A model generated the notes under the pieces. The model made no database searches and was not told where the DNA came from. It saw only the letters and a list, made by a program, of their open reading frames with translations. From Tetraselmis striata (lineage: Eukaryota; Chlorophyta; Chlorodendrophyceae; Chlorodendrales; Chlorodendraceae), in contig VCJN01002896.1 of NCBI GenBank assembly GCA_006384855.1, positions 124,001-188,000 on the forward strand: a DNA stretch of 64,000 nucleotides. Reading direction: 5' to 3'. A program made the translations under genes and the position numbers. This document shows, one piece after another, positions 1 to 8,877 of this stretch. Position 1 is the first letter of the stretch. Each line of letters opens with the position of its first letter.

Positions 1-266
1 TCGCTCCGCGGGATCGGTATGCCCTCGACGCGTGCCATCTCCTCTAGCTGTCTAACCGTCATCGCCGAGAGATCGTCGGGCGAGAAATCCCCCGACTCCT
101 CGAAGAGCTCGGTGCCCCCTCGGGCTAGGGGTGACTCCGCATCACTCCGTTGTGGCGGTGTTCGAGCGACCGAGGCCGCCTCGGCGTCCCAGCCGAATGT
201 GTGTCCGCCCACTTTGTGGCTCAGCGGCTCGCCCGTGTTCCTCGCGGGCACGTGTGCCGGCAGCAT
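1..266 (-). CDS. Partial acidic PLV protein, runs off left edge
   Basis: The minus-strand frame is open from the window edge for at least 88 codons. The first in-frame ATG is at 266, but the frame is also open upstream past 360 without an ATG, so the start is uncertain. The product is acidic and Pro/Ser-rich. It ends at the edge in a helical stretch (TVRQLEEMARVEGIPIPRS) that resembles a SAP/HeH-like helix-extension-helix, which is inference only. It follows the packaging ATPase on the same strand, as virion genes of polinton-like viruses often do. No function is assigned. A competing ATG at 353 in another frame gives only a short peptide. Confidence 0.45.
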   Translation of the reverse strand, partial: MLPAHVPARNTGEPLSHKVGGHTFGWDAEAASVARTPPQRSDAESPLARGGTELFEESGDFSPDDLSAMTVRQLEEMARVEGIPIPRS

Positions 267-377
267 TGATCGGACGATGTCGTAGGTGCTCCAACCCTTT
301 TGAAAGGGAGGCTGCGGGGGAGGCTCGCTCGCGCCGACAGTTTGAACGACATTGACGTGGACTGACTGAGAGCTGCG

Positions 378-470
378 GCGGCCTACGGGTCGGGTCGAGG
401 TCTTCCGGCGGCCTACGGGTCGGGTGGAGGGCTTCCGGCTGCTTACGGGTCGGGTCGAGGGCTTCCGGCG
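378..470. repeat. Three 30-bp GC-rich direct repeats
   Basis: Three consecutive 30-bp units of the form GCGGCCTACGGGTCGGGTCG plus a variable ten-base tail lie between the ATPase stop and the next minus-strand gene. Related 30-bp units occur at 1555-1640 and 11835-11893 in the same viral element. Confidence 0.8.
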
Positions 471-489
471 CCGCGGGGCTTCCGCCGTC

Positions 490-1218
490 TTAGATCGGCG
501 CGGCATCGCTTGATTTTATCCTATCAAAGCCGGAATAAATTTGGCCGCTGGCCGTCTCCGCGAACATAAATGTGTACGGCGCGTCAAATATGAACCGCTG
601 CAGTTGGTCGGCCTCGTCACGGTCCATGAAAATTAACTCATCAAACATTCCGGAAAATTCTTTCTTGTTGCGAGGCTTGTATGCGATGAAGTGCGAGAGC
701 GTCTTCCGGATGGCGAGCGGCATGGCGTTGTAGGACTGAACGAGCACCATGATGCTTAGGCGGTAGTGGCGCCCGTTGTATATCAGGTCTTTCAGTTCAT
801 GTTGGATGTCGGCGTCCTTTAGGGAGGCCGTTACATCGTCCATAACTAGCAAGGAACTCTCATCCTTCGCCGCCGATGTTTTCACCGATTCCGCGATGCC
901 CACGAGGGCTGACAAAGTAAGCTCGTCGCGCATTTTATCATGCCCCTTAAAACAATTTTGTTTGAGCGAGGCGACGCTGTGGCTCGGCATGATGACGTGG
1001 ACGTGGTGAAACGCCTTCTTATAGGCCTGGCGGGAGGTTAGGAGGTTGATTAGCATCGATGTCTTCCCCGATCCCGCCGACCCGATGATGGCCATGAAGA
1101 AGGGGGTTTGCGGGAGGGGATCCACGAGTTGATCGTGGATCGGCTTATCACATAGGAACCCCGGCGGCTTTAGCCGGAACTCCGAGCGTTTTTCGATGAC
1201 GAAGGCCTGTCGCGGCAT
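490..1218 (-). CDS. A32-like packaging ATPase (FtsK/HerA superfamily)
   Basis: This 242-residue P-loop ATPase probably pumps viral DNA into the capsid. Walker A is GSAGSGKTS near residues 46-54. Walker B is LLVMDD near 123-128, and a helical C-terminal part follows. The length fits the 220-300 residues usual for genome-packaging ATPases of polinton-like viruses, virophages and NCLDV. The ATG at 1218 precedes the conserved N-terminal strand and overlaps the end of a small upstream ORF by 49 bases, as in compact viral genomes. The reading frame is intact although nearby viral genes are broken. Its neighbours are the penton-like gene (divergent) and an acidic ORF (downstream). Confidence 0.88.
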   Translation of the reverse strand: MPRQAFVIEKRSEFRLKPPGFLCDKPIHDQLVDPLPQTPFFMAIIGSAGSGKTSMLINLLTSRQAYKKAFHHVHVIMPSHSVASLKQNCFKGHDKMRDELTLSALVGIAESVKTSAAKDESSLLVMDDVTASLKDADIQHELKDLIYNGRHYRLSIMVLVQSYNAMPLAIRKTLSHFIAYKPRNKKEFSGMFDELIFMDRDEADQLQRFIFDAPYTFMFAETASGQIYSGFDRIKSSDAAPI

Positions 1219-1391
1219 AGCTTGCTTTTAGTTACGGCGCGTTTTATTTCTTTCGGTCCGGCGCCCCACGTGTAGGCCTCGAGGCACTCGCATTGCTCCG
1301 GAGTGAATCCGGGGTAATTTTCGGCCCACCACCGGGCCCGCCCATAATCGGGGTCAATAGCTTGCAAAAACTCTGCGTTGTGTGTTGACAT
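1170..1391 (-). CDS. Small PLV protein of unknown function, upstream of ATPase
   Basis: This 73-residue ORF is rich in aromatic and acidic residues at its N-terminus (RARWWAENYPGFTPEQCE) and basic at its C-terminus. It starts just left of an AT-rich divergent promoter-like stretch (ATTCTATTCTATTTTCTAT at 1390) and overlaps the ATPase start. The overlap and shared strand suggest co-expression. I do not recognise the family. The C-terminal third, where it overlaps the ATPase start, may not be conserved. Confidence 0.45.
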   Translation of the reverse strand: MSTHNAEFLQAIDPDYGRARWWAENYPGFTPEQCECLEAYTWGAGPKEIKRAVTKSKLCRDRPSSSKNARSSG

Positions 1392-1429
1392 TCTATTCTA
1401 TTTTCTATCGCCTAGATAAAAATGGCGGT

Positions 1430-1801
1430 ATGGGTGGCCGAAGCAATCTCGAGCGGGAACGCGATGATGTCAAAAACGTGGATACAACCGTTGATCTGGC
1501 TCGGGATGGCGATGTGGCTAGTGGGCCCCCGGGGCCGCCGGGGGCCATCGGTGCGCCACCGGCGGCCCACGAGCCGGTTCGAGGGCCACCGGCGGCCCAC
1601 GAGCCGGTACGAGGGCCCCCGGCGGCCCACGAGCCGGCTGCCGAGCCTCCCCGAGTCAAGCGAGTAGCCAGCGAGAAGCAGCGGGCGGCGCTGGCACGGG
1701 CTCGCGCCGCCAAGGCCGAAAAGCGGGTCTCTCGGGCCCCTCTCGTGATGCACGAGGACCGATCGAGCGCGCCGGCTCCGATTATGTACACCATATTCTA
1801 A
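1430..1801 (+). CDS. Pro/Ala-rich PLV protein with 10-residue repeats
   Basis: The predicted protein is about 123 residues. After a charged N-terminus it has a GPPGPPGAIGAPP segment, three in-frame ten-residue units (PPAAHEPVRG type, encoded by 30-bp repeats) and a basic Ala/Arg/Lys helix. It ends six bases before the penton-like ATG at 1808, which supports this frame over an overlapping one starting at 1422 in a better Kozak context. The basic helix could bind DNA and the repeats look disordered. This might be a minor virion or core protein, but the function is unknown. Confidence 0.5.
   Translation: MGGRSNLERERDDVKNVDTTVDLARDGDVASGPPGPPGAIGAPPAAHEPVRGPPAAHEPVRGPPAAHEPAAEPPRVKRVASEKQRAALARARAAKAEKRVSRAPLVMHEDRSSAPAPIMYTIF
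1555..1640. repeat. Three 30-bp repeats inside the Pro/Ala-rich gene
   Basis: The unit CCGGCGGCCCACGAGCCGGT plus ten bases occurs three times in tandem. Because 30 is a multiple of three, it encodes an in-frame ten-residue protein repeat. The core GGCGGCC-ACGAGCCGG is shared with the repeats at 11835-11893. Confidence 0.8.
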
Positions 1802-1807
1802 ACGAAA

Positions 1808-2458
1808 ATGCTACAGCAGCTTTTCATCGACAACCAGTTCACCGACATCGTATTGGGCGATGGCTCGCACGTGTTTTGGCTCGGCGGCGCGATCGACGTT
1901 CCCGAGCGACACAGTCTGCAAGTCAAGGTGCTCAACGCTTGGATACCGCACACGTTCTATTCCGTGTTTTCGGCCAACGACACCCTCGTGGTACGGTATT
2001 CCCCCGCGGGGACCGGCGGAACCATCCGCATTCCCCACGGCAATCGGAGCATCGATGAGATCCTCGACATAATCAACCCGCAGCTAGACCACGGGTACGA
2101 AAGCTCATATGATGTGGCGACGAACCGAATAAACCTCTCCAGCCCAAACGCCGCGGCGTTGACGATCGAGGCGGGTACGACGTGCACGGAGCTGCTAGGA
2201 CTCTCCATCGGCGACCAATCCGTCGCGGGGGTGCTCGCGGCGCGGCGCGGCGTCGACCTCACCCGCACCTCGAGTATTCTTATTCGGAGCAACCTCCACA
2301 CCGACAACCGGGACCCCGTGACGCGCCGCACCAGCGATATTCTCGCAAAAATCCCGCTGACGAGCCAATTCAACGAGCTAGACCATTTCAGCGCCCAAGC
2401 GTGGGTGGACTGCAAAAATAAGCAGCTTAGCTACGTGCACTGTGAGATTCAGATGTGA
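1808..2458 (+). pseudogene. Penton-like minor capsid protein, 5' part (interrupted)
   Basis: The first 210 codons match the N-terminal part of polinton-like virus and virophage penton (single jelly-roll) minor capsid proteins. Typical features are the N-terminal beta-strand block with LNAWIPHTFYSV near residues 38-49 and a late block with SSILIRSNLHTDNRDP followed by TSDILAKIPL. At 2438 the gene runs into the end of a CACTA-type transposon, and the frame stops seven codons later at a TGA inside the transposon. The missing C-terminus lies in frame at 8878. The start follows TCTAAACGAAA. The family call comes from pattern recognition; a structure or profile search would settle it. Confidence 0.72.
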
Positions 2459-2459
2459 C
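2438..2459 (+). repeat. Left terminal inverted repeat of CACTA element
   Basis: The 22 bases starting at 2438 are the exact reverse complement of 8853-8874. The 3-bp target duplication GTG is at 2435-2437. Confidence 0.93.
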
Positions 2460-2664
2460 ATACGGGTGACGAAGCACTACCGTACCGGTACCACTATTAT
2501 CCGTGAAAGCTGCTGCTGGTGGCGGCATGTCCATCCAGTTACGTGCGAGTACATCCGGCGTTATTGCCGGCGGGCGATAAATCCTTTTTGTAATCATTGA
2601 GGTAGTCGTACATGACGTGTGATGTGTTACATGGCACTGAAGTACAAGGTGCGAGGTTGTCCGT

Positions 2665-2705
2665 GTAGTACCGGGTAGTACCGGGTGGTACCGGGTAGTA
2701 CGCGA
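2665..2705. repeat. Subterminal direct repeats of CACTA element
   Basis: Four tandem units of about 11 bp (GTAGTACCGGG and variants) lie 230 bp inside the left end. Near the right end (8515-8560), inverted counterparts of the type ACCACCTACCG occur. Such subterminal repeats are where CACTA TnpA-type proteins bind in known elements. Confidence 0.6.
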
Positions 2706-3004
2706 TGTATTTATTAAGCCGGTACCGGGTATCTAGTACGAACCCGGGCGCGATGACGAGTCGTCCTGTGGATAACTACGACTATTAGTACATGGGAGCG
2801 CAAATCGCAGCCGTACTATTCGGCTAGGGGCCTGCCCGCCGTCCGATCAAAGGTCATCAGACGGGCGGTTTGGCTGCCATGTTTTGCCAAAGAGTGCTCA
2901 CGTTACATAAATATTTATAGGGGGAGGGCGGGGGCAGGCAGCGGTTTGCCGGAGAATGTTTGAATTACAATATTCGCGACAGCTGCCATCGGGGAATGTG
3001 GCCC

Positions 3005-3080
3005 GGGGGGGGGGGGGGGGGGGGGGGGGGCGGGCGTGGTCCCCCCGCCGCCCCCCCCCCCCCCCCCCCCCCCCCGCCCC
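3005..3080. repeat. Long poly-G followed by poly-C run
   Basis: A run of about 25 G is followed 20 bases later by a run of more than 20 C, so this stretch could fold into a G/C hairpin. Lengths in the assembly may be unreliable because such runs are hard to sequence. Confidence 0.7.
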
Positions 3081-3136
3081 CCGCCGCCCGCCGCTCCCGC
3101 CGGGGGAGTGAGAGGAGGGGGGTAAGGGGGCGGGGG

Positions 3137-3334
3137 CTACTGCTTGTTCTTGTTCTTGCGTGCCCGGGGGACCCTCCGCTTCGACGATCTCGCTGCCTCC
3201 GCCTCCGCCTCGGCCTCCGACTCCGCGACCGTCAGTTTCTTACCTCGGCGCTTCTTCACTGGCCTCTTCCGCTTCTTGTCATCCGTCAGTGTCTTCACCA
3301 CCCCGGGAGGCTGTGCCGTCGACGACGCCGCCAT
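3137..3334 (-). CDS. Possible exon, Lys/Arg-rich protein inside CACTA element
   Basis: A 65-residue reading frame from an internal ATG at 3334 encodes a very basic, acidic-alternating peptide with a nuclear-localisation-like cluster (KKRKRPVKKRRGKK) and a basic tail. It could be the last exon of a DNA-binding transposon accessory protein. The assignment rests only on composition. The C-terminal stop is next to the poly-G/poly-C run. Confidence 0.28.
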   Translation of the reverse strand: MAASSTAQPPGVVKTLTDDKKRKRPVKKRRGKKLTVAESEAEAEAEAARSSKRRVPRARKNKNKQ

Positions 3335-3399
3335 GAGCTTCCTTACCTTGGCGTCGGGACGCCCCCTGTGCCCAGACGCCCACAACAAGCCACAATCGT

Positions 3400-5660
3400 T
3401 TCGCTTTTAAGCGGCTGAGGATGCGGCCTCCTCGGCCACCACGAGTTGCGCCGCTGGCACTGTGGAAGCCTTGGCGTTGAGGTGGGCCTTACGGCGCTCC
3501 CGGACGAACCTGCGCGCGGCACAAGTAAGCCACGAGTGGGTGCGTGCTAATGTGGAGGATGGAGTGTTTTGTTGCGCGCCCACCTTGTCACGCGTTTCCT
3601 CGTGTCTTTCTCGTCCTCCTCGATGCCGGCGGCGCGGACACGCGAGACAACAAGGCTCGCCGCCCACTTTTGCCCGGGGGGGCGAGGTCTGCCATGGCGC
3701 TGTGAGCGGTGAAGGGGGGGGGCGGCCGAGGTGGAGAAACTAACACCCAGTCGACGACCGCCTTCCGCAGCAGTCAACGACACATCGGAGGCAAGGAGCA
3801 GCGCGCCACTACTATTTATATGCACGTATTGTCAAGAGCTAGTCGGTGCGGCATTGTGTCGGTGTAATTTCGCAATGTTTATTGTTGAAGTAGCACGGCG
3901 TAATGGATACGGCGAGTGAATCCGGGATAATATGTGCGGTGGGCCGCGCGTATATGTGCGCGACGAATGTCCGCGCGCAGCGTTGTGCGGCGGTGTGCGG
4001 CGGTGTGCGGCGGTGTGCACCGATGTTAATATAGTGTGAATATTATATCGGCCGTAGACGATCAGGTATGGCAGCACCGCCCGTACTTGTAAATAAGCGA
4101 CAATGGATCTAGTCTCCCGCTAGTCTGTGCACCGCCAGTGCACTCCGCAAGCCTCGCCTCCATCCGCGTCGGAACCGGTAGTAAGTGTTGTTGTGTGCGC
4201 ACATCGTGACAACATTACACGGTGGCAATTGCAATTATTAGCGGTGGATAATGTGAAGGCGTTTTCGAAATCGACAGAGAATGAGGCGGTGCTGGCGGAG
4301 TGCATTGGCGGTGCATAGAATAGCGTGTTGCTGGGGTTTTGGCTGCATCGGACGCCGTATTCCCACCCATCCGGCACGGAATGTCCGGTTTTCACACACT
4401 TGCGTGTGAATATATATAGTGTGAATATTACGTACGCGTCTTTTACGCTGGGTGGATGGGCATCCGGCGTCCGATGCACCCTGAATCTCACCAACACGCT
4501 ACTCTACGCACCCCCAACGCACTCCGCCAGCCCCGCCTCTTTCCGCGCAGGTCCTACGTTCCATTGTATGTATATACATACGTACATGTACTGCTCCGAA
4601 ACCAGCCCAAACTTAATGAGTGCACAAGTGTAAATGGGGGGGGGGGGGGGGGGGGTGGGGGGGGGGGATGTGGCGGCGGGGCATCCACTCACACATACCC
4701 CGGCGATGCATGACAGATATTACATGCCGTGGCGGGTCGGCGGGCCGACCCGGCGGGGGGGGGGGGGGGGGGGGGCGTCTATTCAACTACACGTGCAACA
4801 GTGTCGTTTCGTGGAGCAGTATATGTGCCCGGCCTCATTTATACCGCCCCCTACCTGCGCTGCATGGTCCACCCCTACGAACTACTTAGCACAAACCGCC
4901 ATTACTTAATAGGAACCTAGCACAGCCAGGCTTATATGCCCGCTTTGCCGATCAACTTCTACGCACTTTCCGTCCCTCAACCGCCGGACATGGGGGTTAA
5001 GCCGCCAGCCTCGGCAGTTGCTTAGCCAGACTTGGCATCCCGTACCGTGTCCATGGCTTCGCAGCTCTGCCGCCGGCACACGCCGAGTCCGGCGCTTGCT
5101 GCCGCGGGGTTGCGCACGCATGCACGCACGGTAATACGCCGCCGACGCCGCCACGCTTACTTCCACCACCTTCGCCAGCCGCAGCTTCGCACGCCGTTCC
5201 GCCGACTTACGAAACGCACGATTCCCCCCCCCCCCCGTCCCCGCGTCATGTATAATATATTCGAGGCGACTATGCGGGGCGCAGCACACGCCGCGGCGTG
5301 GGTCGGCGGAGCGGCAGGCGGCGGGAGCCCTAATGGCCGGGCAGTATCCACACCCACACAGGCACCGCCGCTCACCTCCGACGCGGATGAACCGCCTCCC
5401 AAAGGAAACATGCCGGTTGGTGGTAAGCCCAGCAGGCGTGGGGTGCCGGCGCCGGTACTGGTGCGACGGAGCTGTCGCGTCAGGAACCGCACCGCATGTG
5501 GAGCAACACATGGCGGTGCCGGCCCCACCTATGTCTAGGGCCACCTCCTCACAACACCCCGCCACGACGGCGTCGGCCACCGCCGACGGCGCCGTTGCGG
5601 GGGGGACGCCCTGCCAGGCGACGATGATGCGCCTGGTGCGCCGCGTCAGGAGGCGGAGGA
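3400..5660. other. Interior of CACTA element without recognised gene
   Basis: This stretch has poly-G runs (4635-4668, 4754-4776), short GTGTGCGG tandem units near 3990-4020 and two partly inverted segments around 4120-4320 and 4330-4520, where similar GCATCGGACGCC and CATCCGGCGTCC motifs recur. All six frames hold only low-complexity or GC-driven ORFs. No convincing exon was found. Confidence 0.5.
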
Positions 5661-5664
5661 GGCC

Positions 5665-6138
5665 GTGGTCGAGGCGACTGATCGGGCTGAGGGGGTTGTC
5701 GAGGCGAGCGAGGCTGCGCTCGCGCCACCCGCCCCGCCGCCACCTGCGGGACATGCCGACTTGCTCGTCGCCATGTTGACCGGAGCACTACGAGCAGTGG
5801 CGGGAGGCGGCCACATGCACCATCATGTGCGTGTCTTGGCCGGACGCCCGTCATGCGTGGACTGCGGCCAACGGACGGACTGGGAGTGTTGCTGCGACGG
5901 CACCCCGGCTTTGTGCGGCCCCAAGTACCCATGCATGGCGACCCATCAGCGGGCAGTCCCCTGCCCGACCACGGCCACGGTGAGGGCGGAGTTCCGCCAT
6001 GTCAGGGACGCGTTCCACGACGCGACTCGCGCCGCCGTGTGTGAGGCTTCCGAGAAGGCACGCGCGGCTGGTAGGGTGCGCAGGGTGAGGCGGCGGACGA
6101 CCCAGGAGATGAAGGAGAGCGAGACATGCCGTCAGTGA
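5665..6138 (+). CDS. Cys-rich Zn-ribbon-like exon in CACTA element
   Basis: The 157-residue frame begins with a disordered Ala/Pro region. A compact Cys/His cluster follows at about residues 63-93: CVDCGQRTDWECCCDG, then LCGPKYPCMATH. This CxxC..C..C..H pattern resembles the C-terminal zinc ribbon of piggyBac-like and other eukaryotic transposases. The last third is Arg-rich. Upstream the frame is open with no clear start, so it is probably the final exon of a spliced gene on the strand opposite the transposase-like exons. A transposon accessory or regulatory DNA-binding role is inferred. Confidence 0.35.
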   Translation: MVEATDRAEGVVEASEAALAPPAPPPPAGHADLLVAMLTGALRAVAGGGHMHHHVRVLAGRPSCVDCGQRTDWECCCDGTPALCGPKYPCMATHQRAVPCPTTATVRAEFRHVRDAFHDATRAAVCEASEKARAAGRVRRVRRRTTQEMKESETCRQ

Positions 6139-6170
6139 GGTCGGGCGCAATGTCATTGGGTGGGGCACAC

Positions 6171-6700
6171 GGACGTGTAACACTTGCACTTTGCGCGTAC
6201 TGATGGGTTACATCCAGGCGGTGTCACACTATGCAACCGGAAAGGCTGCGTTGCTACTGCAAACGATGCTACGCCTCACTCGGTAGCAACCGCTGCCCCG
6301 CCTATCCCACAGCCGCTGCCCCCCCCCCCCCCCCCCTCGCGCACCGTCCTGCGACCTCGCGTGGATCCCCGCCACCAGCAGCTTGCACTTGCACTTTGCG
6401 CGTACTGCTGGGTTACATACATGCTGCGTCACACTATGCAACCGGAAAGGCTGCGTTGCTACTGCAAACGATGCGACGCCTCACTCTGTAGCAACCGCTG
6501 CCGCGCCTATCCCACAGCCGCTGCCCCCCCCCCCCCCCCCCCCCCCCCGCGCGCGGGATCCCCGCCATCAACAGCTTGCACTTGCACTTTGCGCGTACTG
6601 ATGGGTTACATCCAGGCGGCGTCACACCGGAAAGGCTGCGTTGCTACTGCAAACGATGCTACGCCTCACTCGGTAGCAACCGCTGCCCCGCCCATCCCAC
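6171..6700. repeat. Three copies of a ~190-bp repeat with a Cys-rich motif
   Basis: The segment that begins CTTGCACTTTGCGCGTACTG and ends in a poly-C run occurs three times (about 6183, 6375 and 6575). Each copy encodes the same RLRCYCKRC..A..GSNRC pattern, in different frames relative to one another. The copies differ by small indels and by the length of the poly-C run. Confidence 0.75.
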
Positions 6701-6704
6701 TCGC

Positions 6705-6812
6705 GTTGGCGCCGCGCTGCCCCGGCCGCCGCGCCTTGGCGCCGCGCTGCCCCGGCCGCCGCGCCTTGGCGCCGCGCTGCCCCGGCCGCCGCGCCTTGGC
6801 GCCGCGCTGGGT
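6705..6812. repeat. 30-bp minisatellite, 3.5 copies
   Basis: The 30-bp unit CTTGGCGCCGCGCTGCCCCG plus GCCGCCGCGC repeats exactly. Its sequence closely matches, in opposite orientation, the 31-bp minisatellite at 50925-51465 in the Mutator-like element. Confidence 0.85.
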
Positions 6813-6839
6813 ATCGAGTCCTCCCCTCCCTAGTGAGCG

Positions 6840-8359
6840 CGTCCACCTGCGCCTTGCGCTCGGGGCCGTCCTCCTCCGTCACCACATTCTGCAACCCCCA
6901 CCGCGTGACGAACCACGCAGCTCCTTGCAGGCGCTTGTTCATGTGCCCAAGCACCGCCAGTCGCGACACCGAACGCACCACCGCTGGGGACGCGAGCTCC
7001 TTCTCGGGCATGATCGCCTTCACCCGGGCCTCCTCGAACAGCGGACCGGCGTTAAGAATGGAAAACGTTTCCATGTGGTGCAAGCAGTCCTCCATGACCC
7101 AGCCGGACTGTACCGTCACCTTTCCTGACCCTGCAGTCATGGAGGGGAATGCCGTCACGCCCACGCCCACGCCCACGCCGGGGGGGGGGGGGTTACCTTT
7201 CGATTCTTGGACACTGCAAACGAAGGGCGCAACCCGCGTTCAAAGTTGCTGGGTATCGGGACTAAAGCCTGGCGCCGGTCTTCCTGCTTCATAGCTCGGA
7301 ATCCAATGTGGCCCTGCACGGTGACAAATTTCCTCCAGAAGTCCCTTCCCAAGCCCAAAAAATCCAGGTGGAACGGCGCGAGGGGGAAGAGGTTGACCAT
7401 GCTGACATAGCCCAGGACCACATGCACATGGCACACGCCATGGCAGCCAGTGTTCTGCTTGGCCTCCGCCAGCCGGGTTGTGTCGAACGCACGCCGGGCA
7501 AGGTGCGTGATTCACTGGACAAGTCATCGCCTTCATGGACGGTTACCAAGCGAGCATCCCCATCCGCATCCACAGGGGGGTGCTCCTGGGCAGCCGCCAT
7601 AGCCTCCACAACCTGCCACGCCGACCAGACGGGTGCGTGTGATTCCATACAACCGCAGTTGAGTGGTGCCACCCGCACGCAGGCCGGGCCCACTCACCTC
7701 TGAACGCAGAAGGTCCACAATGTCACCGTCCTCGAAAACAGCGCGCCACTGGGTCGCCCCGCCGTAGATCTTCAACACCCACTCGGTAACGACGCTGGTT
7801 ATCACGCCGTAGTGCCATACTCCCCTGAACTTCTTGGCGATGACCTTCATGTAGAAGTCGCCGGGATCGCCTTCCCGTATCACGCCCTCATCGCGGGTTC
7901 CACACCCGCCGGCGGCCACGCAGGCGCGTCGATGTCCATACCGTCTTCGCCAACGGGGTCCTCCCCCACGCCCATCACATCGTCCACCTTCGAGCCGCCG
8001 TCGTCCGAGACCGGCGCCGGCGGGCCGTTTCCGACGGCTGCAGCTACTCCTGCTGCCGCCCCTGTTGTTGCTGCTGCTGCTGCTGCCGCCCCTGCTGCTG
8101 CTGCTTGTGATAAGGCGGCCTTGCGGCGCAACTTAGCCGCACGCTTCAACGAGTGGCTACAGTTCGGGAATTTTAGGAAGTGCCGCTCTCGCGCCATCTT
8201 ATCACATGTGCCCGTCACGTTGCCCCGGCAGTGCTTGCATGAGTACACGCCATCCTTCGACACACTCGCTATCCATCCCTTTGCCGGCATGCCTGCTGCC
8301 GCGCGCGGGGGGCGGGGGGGGGGGGGGGGTTGAGAGTTGGGGTGGATGTAACCCACCAC
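6840..8359 (-). pseudogene. CACTA transposase-like gene with BED finger and Tudor-like domain
   Basis: Minus-strand exons, in order, are these. 8359-7880 has a BED-like zinc finger (YSCKHCRGNV..H..C..H) after a Pro-rich start. 7919-7698 has a Tudor/chromo-like fold signature (YMKVIAKKF..W..V.FEDGDIVDLL) and ends at a GAG|GTGAGT donor. About 7530-7197 contains HLDFLGLGRDFWRKF, which resembles the MH..LGL..DLW block of tnp2 transposases, and ends at AAG|GTAACC. 7130-6840 follows a CTGCAG acceptor and is helical. The first two exons are out of frame near 7900, which suggests a 1-base indel. The strand, content and location inside CACTG-ended DNA support a CACTA transposase, but the catalytic DDE residues were not located. 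Confidence 0.45.
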
Positions 8360-8852
8360 CGGCAGGCAACACAGATGCGAGTGCGCGGCTGTCCGCGCTT
8401 GATTCAGCGGTGAGCGGCGGTGATCGTGAGGCGACCCCGTACTTCATGCGCGTGCTGGGGCGTTACACAATCATCAGCAGTTAGGGCGGCTGCATTAAAA
8501 CGCGCACCTACGAACACCACCTACCGCCTACCACCTACCGTACCACCTACATCCGCCCACACCTCCGCCCGTCGTGCCGCACATCGCCGCACACCGCGGG
8601 GTCAGCGATGTGCGGCGATGTGCAGTGAGTGCGTACATCCGCCTGTACTTAGCCCGGGTGCTCCGCGTCGGCGGGCGACACGCGAGCCCGCGTGCGCATA
8701 TCAATTTGATGAAATTATGGAAACGAGAAATTCATATAGTACTTTACAGGTCGCGCGCGATAGTCGTCGCTACTGGGTATGAAATCCACGTCCCTCGTCC
8801 GTCCCGTATCGTCCCCGTATGTCGTCGTTCGTCACCAGTAGGGCACATTTAC

Positions 8853-8874
8853 GTCACATCTGAATCTCACAGTG
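8853..8874 (-). repeat. Right terminal inverted repeat of CACTA element
   Basis: These 22 bases are the exact reverse complement of 2438-2459. The GTG target duplication follows at 8875-8877. Confidence 0.93.
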
Positions 8875-8877
8875 GTG

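Larger units (their letters stand above)
2438..8874. mobile_element. CACTA (EnSpm)-type DNA transposon inserted in penton gene
   Basis: A 6437-bp element is bounded by 22-bp perfect inverted ends beginning CACTGTGAGATTCAGATGTG and flanked by GTG on both sides (2435-2437 and 8875-8877). CACTG..CAGTG ends, a 3-bp target duplication and subterminal short repeats are hallmarks of the CACTA/EnSpm superfamily. Removing the element plus one GTG leaves the penton reading frame open across the junction. Inside are minus-strand transposase-like exons (6840-8359), a plus-strand Cys-rich exon (5665-6138), a three-unit 190-bp repeat and long poly-G/poly-C runs. The exons contain at least one apparent frame break, so the copy may not be autonomous. 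Confidence 0.85.

Noticed and set aside
1405..1794. Antisense ORFs over the Pro/Ala-rich viral gene
   Set aside because: They are driven by the 30-bp repeat. The sense frame ends directly before the penton start and has a plausible basic helix.
4906..5754. 282-codon minus-strand ORF in the CACTA element
   Set aside because: The Arg/Cys/Gly composition is typical of random GC-rich sequence. There is no motif, and it overlaps the better-supported plus-strand Cys-rich exon.
2438..8874. The 22-bp inverted repeats as viral terminal repeats
   Set aside because: They lie inside the penton gene and are flanked by a 3-bp duplication, and viral genes continue on both sides.
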